From: Begonia masoniana
Taxonomy: Eukaryota; Streptophyta; Magnoliopsida; Cucurbitales; Begoniaceae
NCBI GenBank assembly: GCA_022432975.1
Contig: CM039508.1
Span: 14,292,954 to 14,356,953, forward strand
Length of the DNA: 64,000 nt
Reading direction: 5' to 3'
In this document: positions 32,785-42,997 of the stretch, one piece after another
Numbering within the stretch: the first letter of the stretch is position 1
Layout of the letters: each line of letters opens with the position of its first letter
Made by a program: the position numbers and the translations under genes
Notes under the pieces: generated by a model
Told to the model about the DNA's origin: nothing
The model's input: the letters and a program-made list of their open reading frames with translations, nothing else
The model's database searches: none

Positions 32785-34041
32785 ATGACTCACGAAATCT
32801 CCCACTGGTGGAGGCCGAGTTAGTGATATGTATGACTCACGAAATCTCCCACTGGTGGAGGCCGAGTTAGTGATATGTATGACTCACGAAATCTCCCACT
32901 GGTGGAGGCCGAGTTAGTGATATGTATGACTCACGAAATCTCCCACTGGTGGAGGCCGAGTTAGTGATATGTATGACTCACGAAATCTCCCACTGGTGGA
33001 GGCCGAGTTAGTGATATGTATGACTCACGAAATCTCCCACTGGTGGAGGCCGAGTTAGTGATATGTATGACTCACGAAATCTCCCACTGGTGGAGGCCGA
33101 GTTAGTGATATGTATGACTCACGAAATCTCCCACTGGTGGAGGCCGAGTTAGTGATATGTATGACTCACGAAATCTCCCACTGGTGGAGGCCGAGTTAGT
33201 GATATGTATGACTCACGAAATCTCCCACTGGTGGAGGCCGAGTTAGTGATATGTATGACTCACGAAATCTCCCACTGGTGGAGGCCGAGTTAGTGATATG
33301 TATGACTCACGAAATCTCCCACTGGTGGAGGCCGAGTTAGTGATATGTATGACTCACGAAATCTCCCACTGGTGGAGGCCGAGTTAGTGATATGTATGAC
33401 TCACGAAATCTCCCACTGGTGGAGGCCGAGTTAGTGATATGTATGACTCACGAAATCTCCCACTGGTGGAGGCCGAGTTAGTGATATGTATGACTCACGA
33501 AATCTCCCACTGGTGGAGGCCGAGTTAGTGATATGTATGACTCACGAAATCTCCCACTGGTGGAGGCCGAGTTAGTGATATGTATGACTCACGAAATCTC
33601 CCACTGGTGGAGGCCGAGTTAGTGATATGTATGACTCACGAAATCTCCCACTGGTGGAGGCCGAGTTAGTGATATGTATGACTCACGAAATCTCCCACTG
33701 GTGGAGGCCGAGTTAGTGATATGTATGACTCACGAAATCTCCCACTGGTGGAGGCCGAGTTAGTGATATGTATGACTCACGAAATCTCCCACTGGTGGAG
33801 GCCGAGTTAGTGATATGTATGACTCACGAAATCTCCCACTGGTGGAGGCCGAGTTAGTGATATGTATGACTCACGAAATCTCCCACTGGTGGAGGCCGAG
33901 TTAGTGATATGTATGACTCACGAAATCTCCCACTGGTGGAGGCCGAGTTAGTGATATGTATGACTCACGAAATCTCCCACTGGTGGAGGCCGAGTTAGTG
34001 ATATGTATGACTCACGAAATCTCCCACTGGTGGAGGCCGAG
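32785..34041. repeat. 47-bp array, block 2 (about 26.7 copies)
   Basis: Same unit as block 1, highly uniform. Ends GGAGGCCGAG|GTAATTG, where the 54-bp array begins without intervening sequence. Confidence 0.95.
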
Positions 34042-36930
34042 GTAATTGTTTGATGGTTTAGTCTTCCGGCTGACGTCATCGGCAGATGCCGAAGGGTAAT
34101 TGTTTGATGGTTTAGTCTTCCGGCTGACGTCATCGGCAGATGCCGAAGGGTAATTGTTTGATGGTTTAGTCTTCCGGCTGACGTCATCGGCAGATGCCGA
34201 AGGGTAATTGTTTGATGGTTTAGTCTTCCGGCTGACGTCATCGGCAGATGCCGAAGGGTAATTGTTTGATGGTTTAGTCTTCCGGCTGACGTCATCGGCA
34301 GATGCCGAAGGGTAATTGTTTGATGGTTTAGTCTTCCGGCTGACGTCATCGGCAGATGCCGAAGGGTAATTGTTTGATGGTTTAGTCTTCCGGCTGACGT
34401 CATCGGCAGATGCCGAAGGGTAATTGTTTGATGGTTTAGTCTTCCGGCTGACGTCATCGGCAGATGCCGAAGGGTAATTGTTGATGGTTTAGTCTTCCGG
34501 CTGACGTCATCGGCAGATGCCGAAGGGTAATTGTTTGATGGTTTAGTCTTCCGGCTGACGTCATCGGCAGATGCCGAAGGGTAATTGTTTGATGGTTTAG
34601 TCTTCCGGCTGACGTCATCGGCAGATGCCGAAGGGTAATTGTTTGATGGTTTAGTCTTCCGGCTGACGTCATCGGCAGATGCCGAAGGGTAATTGTTTGA
34701 TGGTTTAGTCTTCCGGCTGACGTCATCGGCAGATGCCGAAGGGTAATTGTTTGATGGTTTAGTCTTCCGGCTGACGTCATCGGCAGATGCCGAAGGGTAA
34801 TTGTTTGATGGTTTAGTCTTCCGGCTGACGTCATCGGCAGATGCCGAAGGGTAATTGTTTGATGGTTTAGTCTTCCGGCTGACGTCATCGGCAGATGCCG
34901 AAGGGTAATTGTTTGATGGTTTAGTCTTCCGGCTGACGTCATCGGCAGATGCCGAAGGGTAATTGTTTGATGGTTTAGTCTTCCGGCTGACGTCATCGGC
35001 AGATGCCGAAGGGTAATTGTTTGATGGTTTAGTCTTCCGGCTGACGTCATCGGCAGATGCCGAAGGGTAATTGTTTGATGGTTTAGTCTTCCGGCTGACG
35101 TCATCGGCAGATGCCGAAGGGTAATTGTTTGATGGTTTAGTCTTCCGGCTGACGTCATCGGCAGATGCCGAAGGGTAATTGTTTGATGGTTTAGTCTTCC
35201 GGCTGACGTCATCGGCAGATGCCGAAGGGTAATTGTTTGATGGTTTAGTCTTCCGGCTGACGTCATCGGCAGATGCCGAAGGGTAATTGTTTGATGGTTT
35301 AGTCTTCCGGCTGACGTCATCGGCAGATGCCGAAGGGTAATTGTTGATGGTTTAGTCTTCCGGCTGACGTCATCGGCAGATGCCGAAGGGTAATTGTTTG
35401 ATGGTTTAGTCTTCCGGCTGACGTCATCGGCAGATGCCGAAGGGTAATTGTTTGATGGTTTAGTCTTCCGGCTGACGTCATCGGCAGATGCCGAAGGGTA
35501 ATTGTTTGATGGTTTAGTCTTCCGGCTGACGTCATCGGCAGATGCCGAAGGGTAATTGTTTGATGGTTTAGTCTTCCGGCTGACGTCATCGGCAGATGCC
35601 GAAGGGTAATTGTTTGATGGTTTAGTCTTCCGGCTGACGTCATCGGCAGATGCCGAAGGGTAATTGTTTGATGGTTTAGTCTTCCGGCTGACGTCATCGG
35701 CAGATGCCGAAGGGTAATTGTTTGATGGTTTAGTCTTCCGGCTGACGTCATCGGCAGATGCCGAAGGGTAATTGTTTGATGGTTTAGTCTTCCGGCTGAC
35801 GTCATCGGCAGATGCCGAAGGGTAATTGTTTGATGGTTTAGTCTTCCGGCTGACGTCATCGGCAGATGCCGAAGGGTAATTGTTGATGGTTTAGTCTTCC
35901 GGCTGACGTCATCGGCAGATGCCGAAGGGTAATTGTTTGATGGTTTAGTCTTCCGGCTGACGTCATCGGCAGATGCCGAAGGGTAATTGTTTGATGGTTT
36001 AGTCTTCCGGCTGACGTCATCGGCAGATGCCGAAGGGTAATTGTTTGATGGTTTAGTCTTCCGGCTGACGTCATCGGCAGATGCCGAAGGGTAATTGTTT
36101 GATGGTTTAGTCTTCCGGCTGACGTCATCGGCAGATGCCGAAGGGTAATTGTTTGATGGTTTAGTCTTCCGGCTGACGTCATCGGCAGATGCCGAAGGGT
36201 AATTGTTTGATGGTTTAGTCTTCCGGCTGACGTCATCGGCAGATGCCGAAGGGTAATTGTTTGATGGTTTAGTCTTCCGGCTGACGTCATCGGCAGATGC
36301 CGAAGGGTAATTGTTTGATGGTTTAGTCTTCCGGCTGACGTCATCGGCAGATGCCGAAGGGTAATTGTTTGATGGTTTAGTCTTCCGGCTGACGTCATCG
36401 GCAGATGCCGAAGGGTAATTGTTTGATGGTTTAGTCTTCCGGCTGACGTCATCGGCAGATGCCGAAGGGTAATTGTTTGATGGTTTAGTCTTCCGGCTGA
36501 CGTCATCGGCAGATGCCGAAGGGTAATTGTTTGATGGTTTAGTCTTCCGGCTGACGTCATCGGCAGATGCCGAAGGGTAATTGTTTGATGGTTTAGTCTT
36601 CCGGCTGACGTCATCGGCAGATGCCGAAGGGTAATTGTTTGATGGTTTAGTCTTCCGGCTGACGTCATCGGCAGATGCCGAAGGGTAATTGTTTGATGGT
36701 TTAGTCTTCCGGCTGACGTCATCGGCAGATGCCGAAGGGTAATTGTTGATGGTTTAGTCTTCCGGCTGACGTCATCGGCAGATGCCGAAGGGTAATTGTT
36801 TGATGGTTTAGTCCTCCGGCTGACGTCATCGGCAGATGCCGAAGGGTAATTGTTTGATGGTTTAGTCTTCCGGCTGACGTCATCGACAGAGGTCGAAGGG
36901 TAGTTGTTTGATGGTTTAGTCTTCCGGATG
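34042..36930. repeat. 54-bp TGACGTCA array of LTR I (about 53 copies)
   Basis: Nearly all units are of the GCCGAAGGGTAATTG subtype, unlike LTR H. Four units lack one T (near 34480, 35340, 35880, 36745). Their spacing of 863, 539 and 863 bp equals 16, 10 and 16 units, which indicates block duplication. Each intact unit contains TGACGTCA. Confidence 0.95.
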
Positions 36931-36934
36931 ACGT

Positions 36935-37085
36935 CACCGGAAGATGTAAAATGTGTGTTGTCGTTTAGCGGCCGGAAGATGTAAAATGTGTGTTGTCGTT
37001 TAGCGACCGGAAGATGTAAAATGTGTTTTGTCGTTTAGCGACCGGAAGATGTAAAATGTGTTTTGTCGATTAGCGATCGGATGAT
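36935..37085. repeat. 35-bp repeat, four copies, LTR I
   Basis: Same block as 26549-26690, with a few substitutions (for example GCGGCCGG at 36968). Confidence 0.9.
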
Positions 37086-37536
37086 GTTTTAATTTAGCAC
37101 GCGAGACCCACGTGCCCACCAGAAGATGTCTCCTTTTAGGCGATGTTAAGCGAGTCACGCGTAATGCACGTGATGACCGGACGACTAAATTTCTGAGGGT
37201 TGTCAACGCATGCAACCCATGCAAACCCGAGTGGTATTAAGTTAAGAGAATTGAGGGCACCTCCTCTTTTCCCGAATTTGTCAAGAAGCCAATGACCGAG
37301 TCTAGTCGCTCGACTCTGTGAAGGTTGAGCCGACGAGGCGTGGGAAGTCGGGCACGAGAGGGTTCGTCTTCCTTAATGGTTCTACGTTTCTATTACCAGT
37401 TTAAAAGAAAAAGTATATGTAAAATGTGAAAGTCTGTTGAGAGATAGTAAGTGAATGTAATAATAGTAAAAGTCAAGCAAACGATTAATGAAGAATATGA
37501 ACACGTGACGGCTCCTGGCCGGGGTCGTTACAATTG

Positions 37537-37548
37537 TGGTATCAGAGC
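37537..37548 (+). other. primer-binding site after LTR I
   Basis: TGGTATCAGAGC, four bases after the LTR I end. An LTR followed by a PBS is a 5' LTR arrangement, so LTR I serves two elements. The intron-like leader is at 37623-37684. Confidence 0.93.
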
Positions 37549-37694
37549 AAAACCAGGTTCTAAAACCGATTCTGCAGACTGCCTCCCAGCACTGACTGTC
37601 ACTTGAGCACACCTCAGCAACTGTAAGTGTTTATGATTTCATGTATGTCATTAAGTTAAGTTATGCCTGTAATGATTTTTCTAGGAATCCCAAG

Positions 37695-38157
37695 ATGGTT
37701 AGAGGTCAACAGAGAGAGACCAATGAGGATAGCAATGCTATTGCTCAGTTGACTGAGTTGGTCATGCGCCAATCTCACCAGATAGAACGACTGATGACAG
37801 CTAGAGAAGAACAAGGCAACTCCAGTACTAACGCAACTCATGATCATGGGGGTGAGCGCTTCCACCGGCTTCGACCCCCAGTGTTTAATGGGTATGTTTC
37901 AGATCCTGTCCATGCTGAGGAGTGGATCCGAAAGATTGAAGACATGTTTAAGTATGCAAAGGTTGACGAAGGGGATAAGGTCACCTATGCTGTCTTTCAT
38001 TTGGAGTTAAGTGCAAGGCATTGGTGGGACTCGATCCAGAGCACCACTAATGCCGAAGCTACGACCTGGGGGATGTTCAAGACTGTCTTCTTTGACAAGT
38101 ACTTCAATAGGACTGTTCGGGCCAACAAGAAGAAGGAGTTTATGAATCTACGACAAA
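37695..38157 (+). pseudogene. gag: truncated gag of a second, tandem Tekay-like element
   Basis: Starts [10 protein letters not shown] and follows the gag at 27305 with about four base differences in 460 bp. It covers about 154 residues to MNLRQT and then passes abruptly into inverted LTR J sequence at a shared ACAAACTT. No zinc knuckle, protease or pol remains. Confidence 0.9.
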
Positions 38158-40128
38158 CTTATTCCTCATTCATTGATATAAAATTTTTCATTTTTCCTTT
38201 AACACTTTAAAAACGAACCTAAACATCTGGACCTTTTTTACCAATATCGAGAGTCCAACCTAAAACGTACTTAAAAGGGCTCGTTTAAGGTTGGGAAACA
38301 CTATTTAAAACTTGGGACCCAACAACATGGAGGACACATGCATGGGGCTCACCCAAGCAATCGGCGCACGCGCCCCTCGCGCACCCCGCGCTCCTGCCGC
38401 GCACGCATTGCATGCCCACAGCCCGCACCGCGACCACCACGAGCCCACCGAGCGCACTGCAAACCTGACTCCCCACGGGAGCCAATCGATCGGGCCTCTC
38501 AGCTAATCAATCGACACCCTCTCGGGTGCCAGATCATTCCTTTACATCTTTGGCCTATCGATCAGCCATTAGGTGCCGATCGATTGATGCACGTTTTGCA
38601 GAACGCTAACATTCCATAACTCGGCCGATCGATTGGCCATTAAGCGCCGATAGATCAGCGCACGATCTACCGAGCACCTTGGGAGGGAAGATTTCGCTAA
38701 TCGATCGCGCCCTGCGGTGCCAATCGATCGCGGCCGTAGCTGAGTAGGGCTGCGCGCACACTGCGCGCCCTGCTCGCCCTGCATGCGCGCACCTTACGCG
38801 CGCTTGTTGCGCGTCCAGCGCACCTCCTCCTTCCTTTACTCCTTTACTTTGCTTTTCACCAATTTTTTACCTACAAAACTTCAACCATACATGATCCTCA
38901 AATCACACATCTATCTTCACCTAATATACAACACATTTACTTGCAAATCCACACGACACTTAATCCCTTTTTCCAACATAAAACGTGCAGTGGAAACTCT
39001 ATAAAAATATTATACGAAAACTCATTCATAAACCTATCCAAAATGACATTACCTCCAAGCTAACTCCTAATCATACAAAAATAGACATTCATTTACCACT
39101 ATCCCTAGTACCTTTTTACATAAAGTCGCCCAAAAAGCTAGAAGCCGGGTCAAAACACTCGTGCCAGCACCACCCGCCTGTCACGAGCACCGTCTGTCGA
39201 CCGCTCTATACATTGACTTCAAAAGGATGTTCCTCATCTTCAACTTCTTCACCTACATCATAAGATTTAAACGATGCTTAGTAAGGAGTGCACTAAACAT
39301 AAACATGTACATGAATGCATGATTTCACAAAAACATGTTCATTTCATTTCTTAACGTTACATAACATGGGAAAAGGAGGATTTTTGCAAAAGTAGGCACA
39401 TGCACCACCCCGTCTACCCCGTAGACCACATAACTTGCCAGTGAGTTACCATTTATCTGGTGTTCTTGACTTGCCAGTGAGTTGCCATTTACGTGCCCTG
39501 TGCCCTACTCATCCCCTACCCACCCTTGACCATTACATACATTTCATCTTTTTACTTCTCTTTACTTGAAAACATGCATGTAAAACATTTGGTATGCCAT
39601 CTTTAGAGAAACATGTTGCATGAGGAAGAATACAAGTAAGACAAATACCATTCATCAATGACAATTCCATAAACGTACATAACTCACAAACAAACATAAC
39701 ACATAACGAATAACTAACGTCCTAGGCTACCCGACTCGTTAAAGCCCCACCCTTAATCAAAACATCCATCCTAGCATCGTTACAATGTAGGGCCTTAAGG
39801 GCCGGAAACCTAACACACACTTACCTGGTGTCCTTAGCAAGCCGAGCACCTCACCTCAAGCCTTTTACACCTAAGACATTTCACAATTCCATCATTAAAA
39901 TCAATCCTAAACAACCGAATCCGAAACTAAACACAACTCCTATCTAAGGCAAATTCCTAGAAATTCCAGTTTACATCTTTCAAGCCTTTCACTCAACACC
40001 TTAAGCTCACAAATTCATTTACCAACCATTAATGGCATTTATACATTTCAACTACCCAATTTTCAACCAATATTCAATTTTCAACCTAATCTATCAACAA
40101 TATCCATAACTCTTTCATTAATAGTTAT
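38158..40128 (-). mobile_element. inverted LTR J (both ends missing)
   Basis: Sister of LTR G: same slot 1 motifs (39370-39500) and the same hairpin (GGCC-TTAAG-GGCC, 39791-39803). Exon 2 block 39825-39870 (with stops in this copy). Exon 3 block 39206-39252, ending TAG. It lacks the Cassandra insertion and shows the empty site at 39536-39540. The first about 480 bp (promoter and exon 1) and the last about 60 bp of the LTR are absent. Slot 2 (38465-38720) has CGATCGATC palindromes. Confidence 0.8.
38465..38720. repeat. CGATCGATC palindromes, slot 2 of LTR J
   Basis: Repeated CCAATCGATCG, GCCGATCGATTG and CGATCGCG motifs, GC-rich on both sides. Related to slot 2 of LTRs C, D and M. Confidence 0.7.
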
Positions 40129-40369
40129 TAGGAAAAAGTTCAATTTAACCCCTAACGTATGGGGTCAGTGGTCATTTGGCCCCTGACGTTTATTTTTGAC
40201 TCAATCAAACCCTATCGTATCAAACGTTTGCAATTTAAACCCTCCCGTCAATTTTTCAGTTAAATTTGACAGAAGTCTTTCAAAATGCCCAAATTACCCT
40301 TTTCCTCTCTCTCTCTCTCTTTCTCTCTCCTTCCTGCCTCGGCCTCGGCAGCACCATAAGAGCACTCTC
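40129..40369. other. unassigned repeat-like segment and CT microsatellite
   Basis: From about 40137 the sequence (CAATTTAACCCCTAACG, GGTCATTTGGCCCCTGACG) resembles ends of plant dispersed elements, but I cannot assign it. A CT-rich microsatellite lies at 40303-40330. No terminal inverted repeat partner was found on the far side of the SAM ORF. Confidence 0.35.
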
Positions 40370-40663
40370 CTAATCGTTACAGCCCCATTTCAGGCGCACG
40401 TACTGAGCCAAGCACTTCTTCGCGTTCTCAAACAAAACCAGAAGCCTGGCCATGGACGGAGGGCTCAAACCCTTTTCTTTTCTCGCTAGCTTGAGGATTT
40501 CTAGCCTGTGTTTGGTTATGGAAATGCCGACCCTTTGGAGAAACTCGTGGTTGAAGTAAATTATGTCTTCCTCTTCGAGCTCGTTATGGGAAAATGCTAG
40601 GCCATATTCGTAAACCAGAGAAGGGTCTAGCCCGGTCTTTGATAGCCATGAGTACCAATCCAT
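40370..40663 (-). CDS. SAM-domain protein or captured fragment (97 residues)
   Basis: Minus-strand start ATG at 40663 (MDWYSWLSKTGLDPSLV), stop at 40370. The sequence LVYEYGLAFSHNELEEEDI...FLQRVGISITKHRLEILKLARKE has the pattern of a sterile alpha motif domain of plant SAM proteins, a protein or RNA interaction fold. The reading continues upstream to 40711 without an ATG, so 40663 is chosen. The C-terminus after MARLLVLFENAKKCLAQYVR is short, and the continuation seen in host homologues may be missing. It is surrounded by LTR fragments, so it may be an isolated gene, a 5' exon of a broken gene, or a fragment captured by a transposon. No intron or promoter could be confirmed. Confidence 0.65.
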   Translation of the reverse strand: MDWYSWLSKTGLDPSLVYEYGLAFSHNELEEEDIIYFNHEFLQRVGISITKHRLEILKLARKEKGLSPPSMARLLVLFENAKKCLAQYVRLKWGCND

Positions 40664-40940
40664 GGCTTTGAATGCACCATGGATTACGAATAGCTCGTAG
40701 ATTTTCAACAATGGAATCTAAAATTTCTTGTTTTGAAGTCGCGACTAGCAATTTCTATGGAGGTTACTGAGTTCATAAGAAGCATATTGAAACAAATCAG
40801 CAGTCTCATAGCTCAGACCCAGATGAAAACGAAGAACAATCAAAACCAAATGAACTAGAAATCAGACTGTTTTTCTAAGCGAGGAATAAGAATCAAAGCA
40901 GAGAACGGGAGAAAGAAACCTGCGAAATAGAGATGGGAAT

Positions 40941-41709
40941 TGTAACACGCGGATTTACAGGATTTTATAATTACAGAATATAATGACATTTTTGTTATTA
41001 TGTCAAATCAAGTTCATTTTGCAAAAGAAAGCGTTATTATGATCCTAATGATTTATAAGGATTTTAAGAAAATTTCGGGGATTTTAGGAGTTAAACGCTA
41101 ATTTTACGAGAATTACGGTTATCGTAATATAAAGGATGTTTTAGTAAAAATAGTAAACGGGGTCCGAATTGCGAACGGACAGTTTTAAAAGAACCCTGGT
41201 AATGAGTTGGAGTCATTGGTGAATTAAGAAAATTTGGAGAAGCCAAATTGTTAGTTAATTAACGAAACGAAGGACGAAACAAATAGAAAATCAAAGGAAG
41301 GGCAAAATGGTAATTTGCAAAGTCAAAAATTTTAATTAAACACATGTTTCTTCTTCTTCTCCAGCACTCCACGCCTTTTCCTCTGCGATTTTTCTCCTCC
41401 TGTGATTCCCTCACGGCTTTCCACTTTTCGACGATCGTTCCTCCTCCGTTCGTCGTCCAGTCTTCGTGTTTTCTCCTCCTCTCGCAACCCTAGGTATGAT
41501 TCTATGCTTTTGGAGCGTTATAGTTCAGTTTTCACGGAGTTTAAACGATTAGGGTTCGTTTAGGGTTTTGTGAAAAACGCGAATTAGGGTTAGAAATCGG
41601 TAGGGTTACCGTATTGGTCAATCTATTGAACGAATTAAACATTATTGGACGAAATCTAGAGTGTATTCGGTGTTTAGGTTGAAAAAAACCGAATTTTTAG
41701 GTTTGAGAA
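40941..41709 (+). mobile_element. LTR start fragment K
   Basis: Starts TGTAACACGCGG. Has the promoter-proximal part and the exon 1 donor CCCTAG|GTATGA (41493/41494), then stops in intron 1 where fragment L begins. GTG stands where LTRs F and L have ATG. Confidence 0.75.
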
Positions 41710-42481
41710 TGTAACACCCGGCTTTACCGGATTTTGTAATTCTAATATATAATGACATTTTCGTAAATATGTCAATTTATGTCTGTTTTGTGAAAAGAGA
41801 GCTTCATTAGAATCATAGTTATTAATTGGGATTTTAAGAAAATTTCGAGAATTTTAGGAGCTATAACACTAATTTACGAGAATTAAGTTTCTCATAATAT
41901 AAAGGACGTTTTAGTAAAAATAGTAAACGAGGTCCTTTTTACGAATGGACAGTTTTATTAGGACCCTAATAATAACTTGGAATTATTGGTGAAATAAGGA
42001 AGTTTGGAAAAACCGAATCGTTAGCTAAATAACGGAACAAAGGACGAAACTAATATAAAAATCAATGGAGGGGCAATTAGGTAATTTTGAAAACCAAAAA
42101 TTTAATAAAAACTTAATTCCTCCTCCTCCTCCACGGCACCCACGATTTCACAGAGAGAATTCTCCCTCTCCCCTGGCGATCTCATTTTAGGCGACAACGA
42201 TCCCACTTCCGGCAACCAACGATCCTCTGATCGACTTCTGTTCTTCATGTTTTCTCCTCCTTTCGCAACCCTAGGTACGAATCTATAGTTTTTGGACGTT
42301 AACTCTCGATTTCTAGGTCGTTAAACGCTTAGGGTTTCGACTAGGGTTTTGCGAAATAGCTGGGTTATGTTAGGAAATGTTAGATATAACCCTATTTACG
42401 ATCATTGGGCATTATTGGATGAGATTATGAGTGTGGTTATCGTTTAGTTGAGAAATCGGATAATTGGAGTTTAGAAATGAT
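41710..42481 (+). mobile_element. LTR start fragment L
   Basis: Starts TGTAACACCCGG. Exon 1 ends CCCTAG|GTACGA (42274/42275), with ATG TTT TCT at 42247, 28 nt before the donor as in LTR F. It is truncated in intron 1 near 42481 where a different, minus-strand gypsy element begins. K and L break at about the same LTR position. Confidence 0.75.
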
Positions 42482-42997
42482 GCAAACCTCAACAAACTTG
42501 TTGTGAGACCCAACGTCAATAGATAGAATCAACTTCAGGATCGCCCAATAGTAGTTTCAAAGTGTAGTGACTAATGACACCGTGGTTATATGACAACCAG
42601 AAACCAATAGTATCAAGAAAAGAATATTGACCCCGTTGCTATGGAAGAGCAAGAAACCAAGTGGTTGGAAATCAAGTGGTTGCACTTGAAATTTCCGCAA
42701 GTTCTACAGAAGAACAGTTTGGAGGAAATTCTCACAAGATAATTCTCATTCTGGTGTGTCTTACAATGAAGAACTCTCAAGTATTTATAGGCTTACAAGA
42801 ATAGTCTAGAATAGGCATTAAATAGCCTTGAAAACATGAGAAAGAACTTTGCTGCTAATATGGTCTAGGTTTAGCCTTCTTGGAAACCATCAAAACACCT
42901 TTTGGCCTTTTCTATGCCAATATTAAATGCCTAGTGGATGTCACTTCGAAATTCCACTTTCTAGAGCCTTCTTTGCTGAATTTGTGATCCTTCGGGC
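42482..42997 (-). mobile_element. probable 3' LTR or 3' end of a minus-strand gypsy element
   Basis: Lies just downstream, on the minus strand, of the pol end at 42998. It contains CCTATAAATA on the minus strand (about 42783-42792), a TATA box typical of an LTR. Exact LTR limits are not visible. The other LTR was not found, because inverted LTR M and the copia element occupy the far side. Confidence 0.5.

Larger units (their letters stand above)
23500..37532 (+). mobile_element. Tekay-like Ty3/gypsy element, nearly intact, with rearranged 3' LTR
   Basis: Order: LTR H (23500-27142), tRNA-Met PBS, leader, gag-pol (27305-31725, one frameshift), polypurine tract, LTR I (31767-37532). Chromodomain-like C-terminus, long LTRs and domain order (RT, RNase H, integrase, chromodomain) place it in the Tekay/Del chromovirus group by family knowledge. 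The LTR outer regions are nearly identical, which suggests a young insertion, while the repeat arrays inside differ greatly. LTR I is followed by another PBS and gag start, so an outer target duplication cannot be tested at that side. Confidence 0.88.
31767..37532 (+). mobile_element. LTR I, rearranged LTR (5766 bp)
   Basis: The first 100 bp and last about 600 bp match LTR H almost exactly. In place of the TATA box, exon 1 and intron 1 (LTR H 23600-24000) there is a 47-bp array (31867-32367). A normal stretch with exon 2 follows (32368-32784). A second 47-bp array (32785-34041) is fused directly to a 54-bp array (34042-36930), deleting the exon 3 region. Without the TATA segment this LTR would not be a working promoter copy. 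It is followed by a PBS and a second gag start, so it is shared by tandem elements. Confidence 0.88.

Noticed and set aside
40137..40946. Pack-MULE carrying the SAM fragment
   Set aside because: No terminal inverted repeats or 8-9 bp target duplications could be seen. Left as an open possibility only.
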